Source of the DNA: an uncultured Spartobacteria bacterium
Lineage (GTDB): Bacteria > Verrucomicrobiota > Verrucomicrobiia > Chthoniobacterales > Terrimicrobiaceae
Direction: 5' to 3'
Assembly (NCBI GenBank): GCA_937919825.1
Contig: CALFPA010000108.1
Coordinates: 1 to 64,000, forward strand
DNA: 64,000 bases
Below are positions 63,191-64,000 of this stretch, piece by piece. Each line of letters starts with the position of its first letter. Position 1 is the stretch's first letter. Below the pieces are notes generated by a model that was not told the origin of the DNA, searched no databases, and saw only the letters and a list, made by a program, of their open reading frames with translations. Made by a program: the position numbers and the translations under genes.

Positions 63191-63217
63191 GAGTCGGCAG
63201 GATTTTTGGGGACTTGA
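63191..63217 (-). promoter_or_regulatory. Candidate sigma-28 promoter of fliD
   Basis: Reading leftward: TCAAGTCC (63217-63210), 11 nt, GCCGACTC (63198-63191). The sigma-28 consensus is TAAAGTTT-N11-GCCGATAA; 5 of 8 bases match in each box, with exact spacing and a perfect GCCGA core. The -10 box ends 7 nt before the ATG, so the transcript would have almost no leader. Confidence 0.45.
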
Positions 63218-63246
63218 GAAGTTTTTTCGAAAATTTTTCTCTCATT

Positions 63247-64000
63247 TCAATCTTGGTTTGACGGCAGATATTTGCGGAAGAAATCGGCACGGGTTTGCTC
63301 TTTTGGGTCGCTCGGGGTGCGTATGATGCGTATGGCTGTTGATTTGAGAAGCTCTAAATCTTTGGGATTCGCTAAGAGTTCAGGTGAAATCGTGAGTTCG
63401 CGCAGTTTGCGGAGCAATGGCAATGATCGAATATCTTCAAGTTGGCAACCGCCAACATCCAGCGAAACAAGCATCGGGGTGGCGGCGGCAAATTTCAGCG
63501 ATTGAGTTTTCGTATTTGCCAATCCTAAATGAGTAAGTCGCGAAGGAAACTTGGGAAGCGGGGGTTGATCGGAAAGAGTTGATCCGCTCAGGTCGAGACG
63601 GGTGAGTTTTGTGAAGTTAAGGAGACTTTGGTAATCGACTTGCTGCGCATTGCGGATTGTGAGGGATGTGGTTTGGGAAGCGATGGAGGAGAGGTTTTTT
63701 GCGTTACCCTCTAATGTGATCTCAAGATTCTTTTTTTGGCCTGCGTATTTTACAATAGGGGGAGTGGTGAGGTCGTTATCCACGAGGAGTTCGAGGGCTA
63801 TCTCGTTATTCGATACCTTCCGTCGCATTGGGGAGGTGGAGGAGGCGAGGTAGACGGACATCTGGGCATCTGATGTGAAGAACGATATGGCATCTGCCGT
63901 GGCGAGTGTCAGGCCAAACTGGTCGCGAATCTGCCTCAGCGGATCGGCAAGCGCTGGGCCGTCTTTTCCAAAAACCGGTCTCGTTTGTGAATTTTGCAGG
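63247..64000 (-). CDS. Leucine-rich-repeat protein, 5' end beyond window
   Basis: The frame stays open to the right edge; the visible 250 codons are the C-terminal part. The first visible residues read LQNSQTRPVFGKDGPALADP. Leucine-rich repeats follow (LTRLDLSGSTL, LTHLGLANTKTQSL, LVSLDVGGCQLEDI, LRELTISPELLA) and then a charged tail ending YLPSNQD. An internal ATG at 63861 is not needed, since coding continues upstream. Planctomycete and verrucomicrobial LRR tails often follow a Ser/Thr kinase domain, but none is visible here. Confidence 0.7.
   Translation of the reverse strand, partial: LQNSQTRPVFGKDGPALADPLRQIRDQFGLTLATADAISFFTSDAQMSVYLASSTSPMRRKVSNNEIALELLVDNDLTTPPIVKYAGQKKNLEITLEGNAKNLSSIASQTTSLTIRNAQQVDYQSLLNFTKLTRLDLSGSTLSDQPPLPKFPSRLTHLGLANTKTQSLKFAAATPMLVSLDVGGCQLEDIRSLPLLRKLRELTISPELLANPKDLELLKSTAIRIIRTPSDPKEQTRADFFRKYLPSNQD

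Overview
The window looks like a chromosomal segment of a flagellated, diderm bacterium of the PVC superphylum, most likely Verrucomicrobia. The evidence is a TIGR03790-type protein, a DUF4912 protein, a DUF5069 protein, a Minf_1886-family protein and a DUF1844 protein, all of which I associate with Verrucomicrobia/Planctomycetes. L- and P-ring genes show an outer membrane, and glutamate racemase, amidases, an L,D-transpeptidase and a class A PBP homologue show peptidoglycan. Genes are tightly packed with many 4-nt stop/start overlaps. Most starts lack a clear Shine-Dalgarno sequence, and TTG/GTG starts are common. I see no rRNA, insertion sequence, phage or CRISPR.

Layout. 1-677: gene-free, with a long imperfect inverted repeat (arms 135-187 and 381-419) and decayed repeat units. 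678-5058: DUF4912 protein with a Ser/Trp repeat tail, Xer recombinase, TPR exported protein, lipoprotein. 5258-9717: CsgG/LpoB-like lipoprotein and a signalling group of degenerate enzymes (phosphotransferase-like kinase remnant, REC plus degenerate HD-GYP, hybrid kinase with ruined ATPase but intact REC). 9769-22046: housekeeping genes (RecN, MBL hydrolase/TIGR03790/DUF2851 chain, FolB, HAD, Fur, HisF, amidase, DnaJ-like, SerRS, TilS, Mpv17/PMP22-like membrane protein). 22135-29157: IlvD, a 1122-residue NRPS-like protein whose condensation, adenylation and thioesterase motifs are all destroyed, a CbiX-like chelatase, a glycosyltransferase. 29254-41209: L,D-transpeptidase, a membrane-anchored unknown, HtrA, Gnd, then a leftward run MurI, amidase, LysS, FHA, CarA, ThiS, ThiH.

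41383-49674 is a rightward flagellar operon flgF-flgG-flgA-flgH-flgI-flgJ(rod)-flgN-flgK-flgL-fliW-csrA. It encodes distal rod, L and P rings, hook-filament junction proteins and the FliW/CsrA control pair. A second leftward flagellar group (fliD, FlaG-like, fliS, FliT/FlgN-like; 60139-63183) supplies the cap and chaperones. Between them lie a class A PBP homologue with a lost transpeptidase nucleophile, an initiator tRNA with a strong terminator, an aldehyde dehydrogenase, an intact NtrB-like kinase, DUF5069, a 44-residue membrane protein, Minf_1886, an M16 peptidase, DUF1844 and a TSUP transporter. A leucine-rich-repeat gene runs off the right edge.

The recurring theme is pseudoenzymes: three signalling proteins, the NRPS-like protein and the PBP keep their folds by motif order but have lost catalytic residues, while neighbouring paralogues (for example the kinase at 53956) are intact. 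The reading frames are uninterrupted, so these look like maintained proteins rather than decaying genes.
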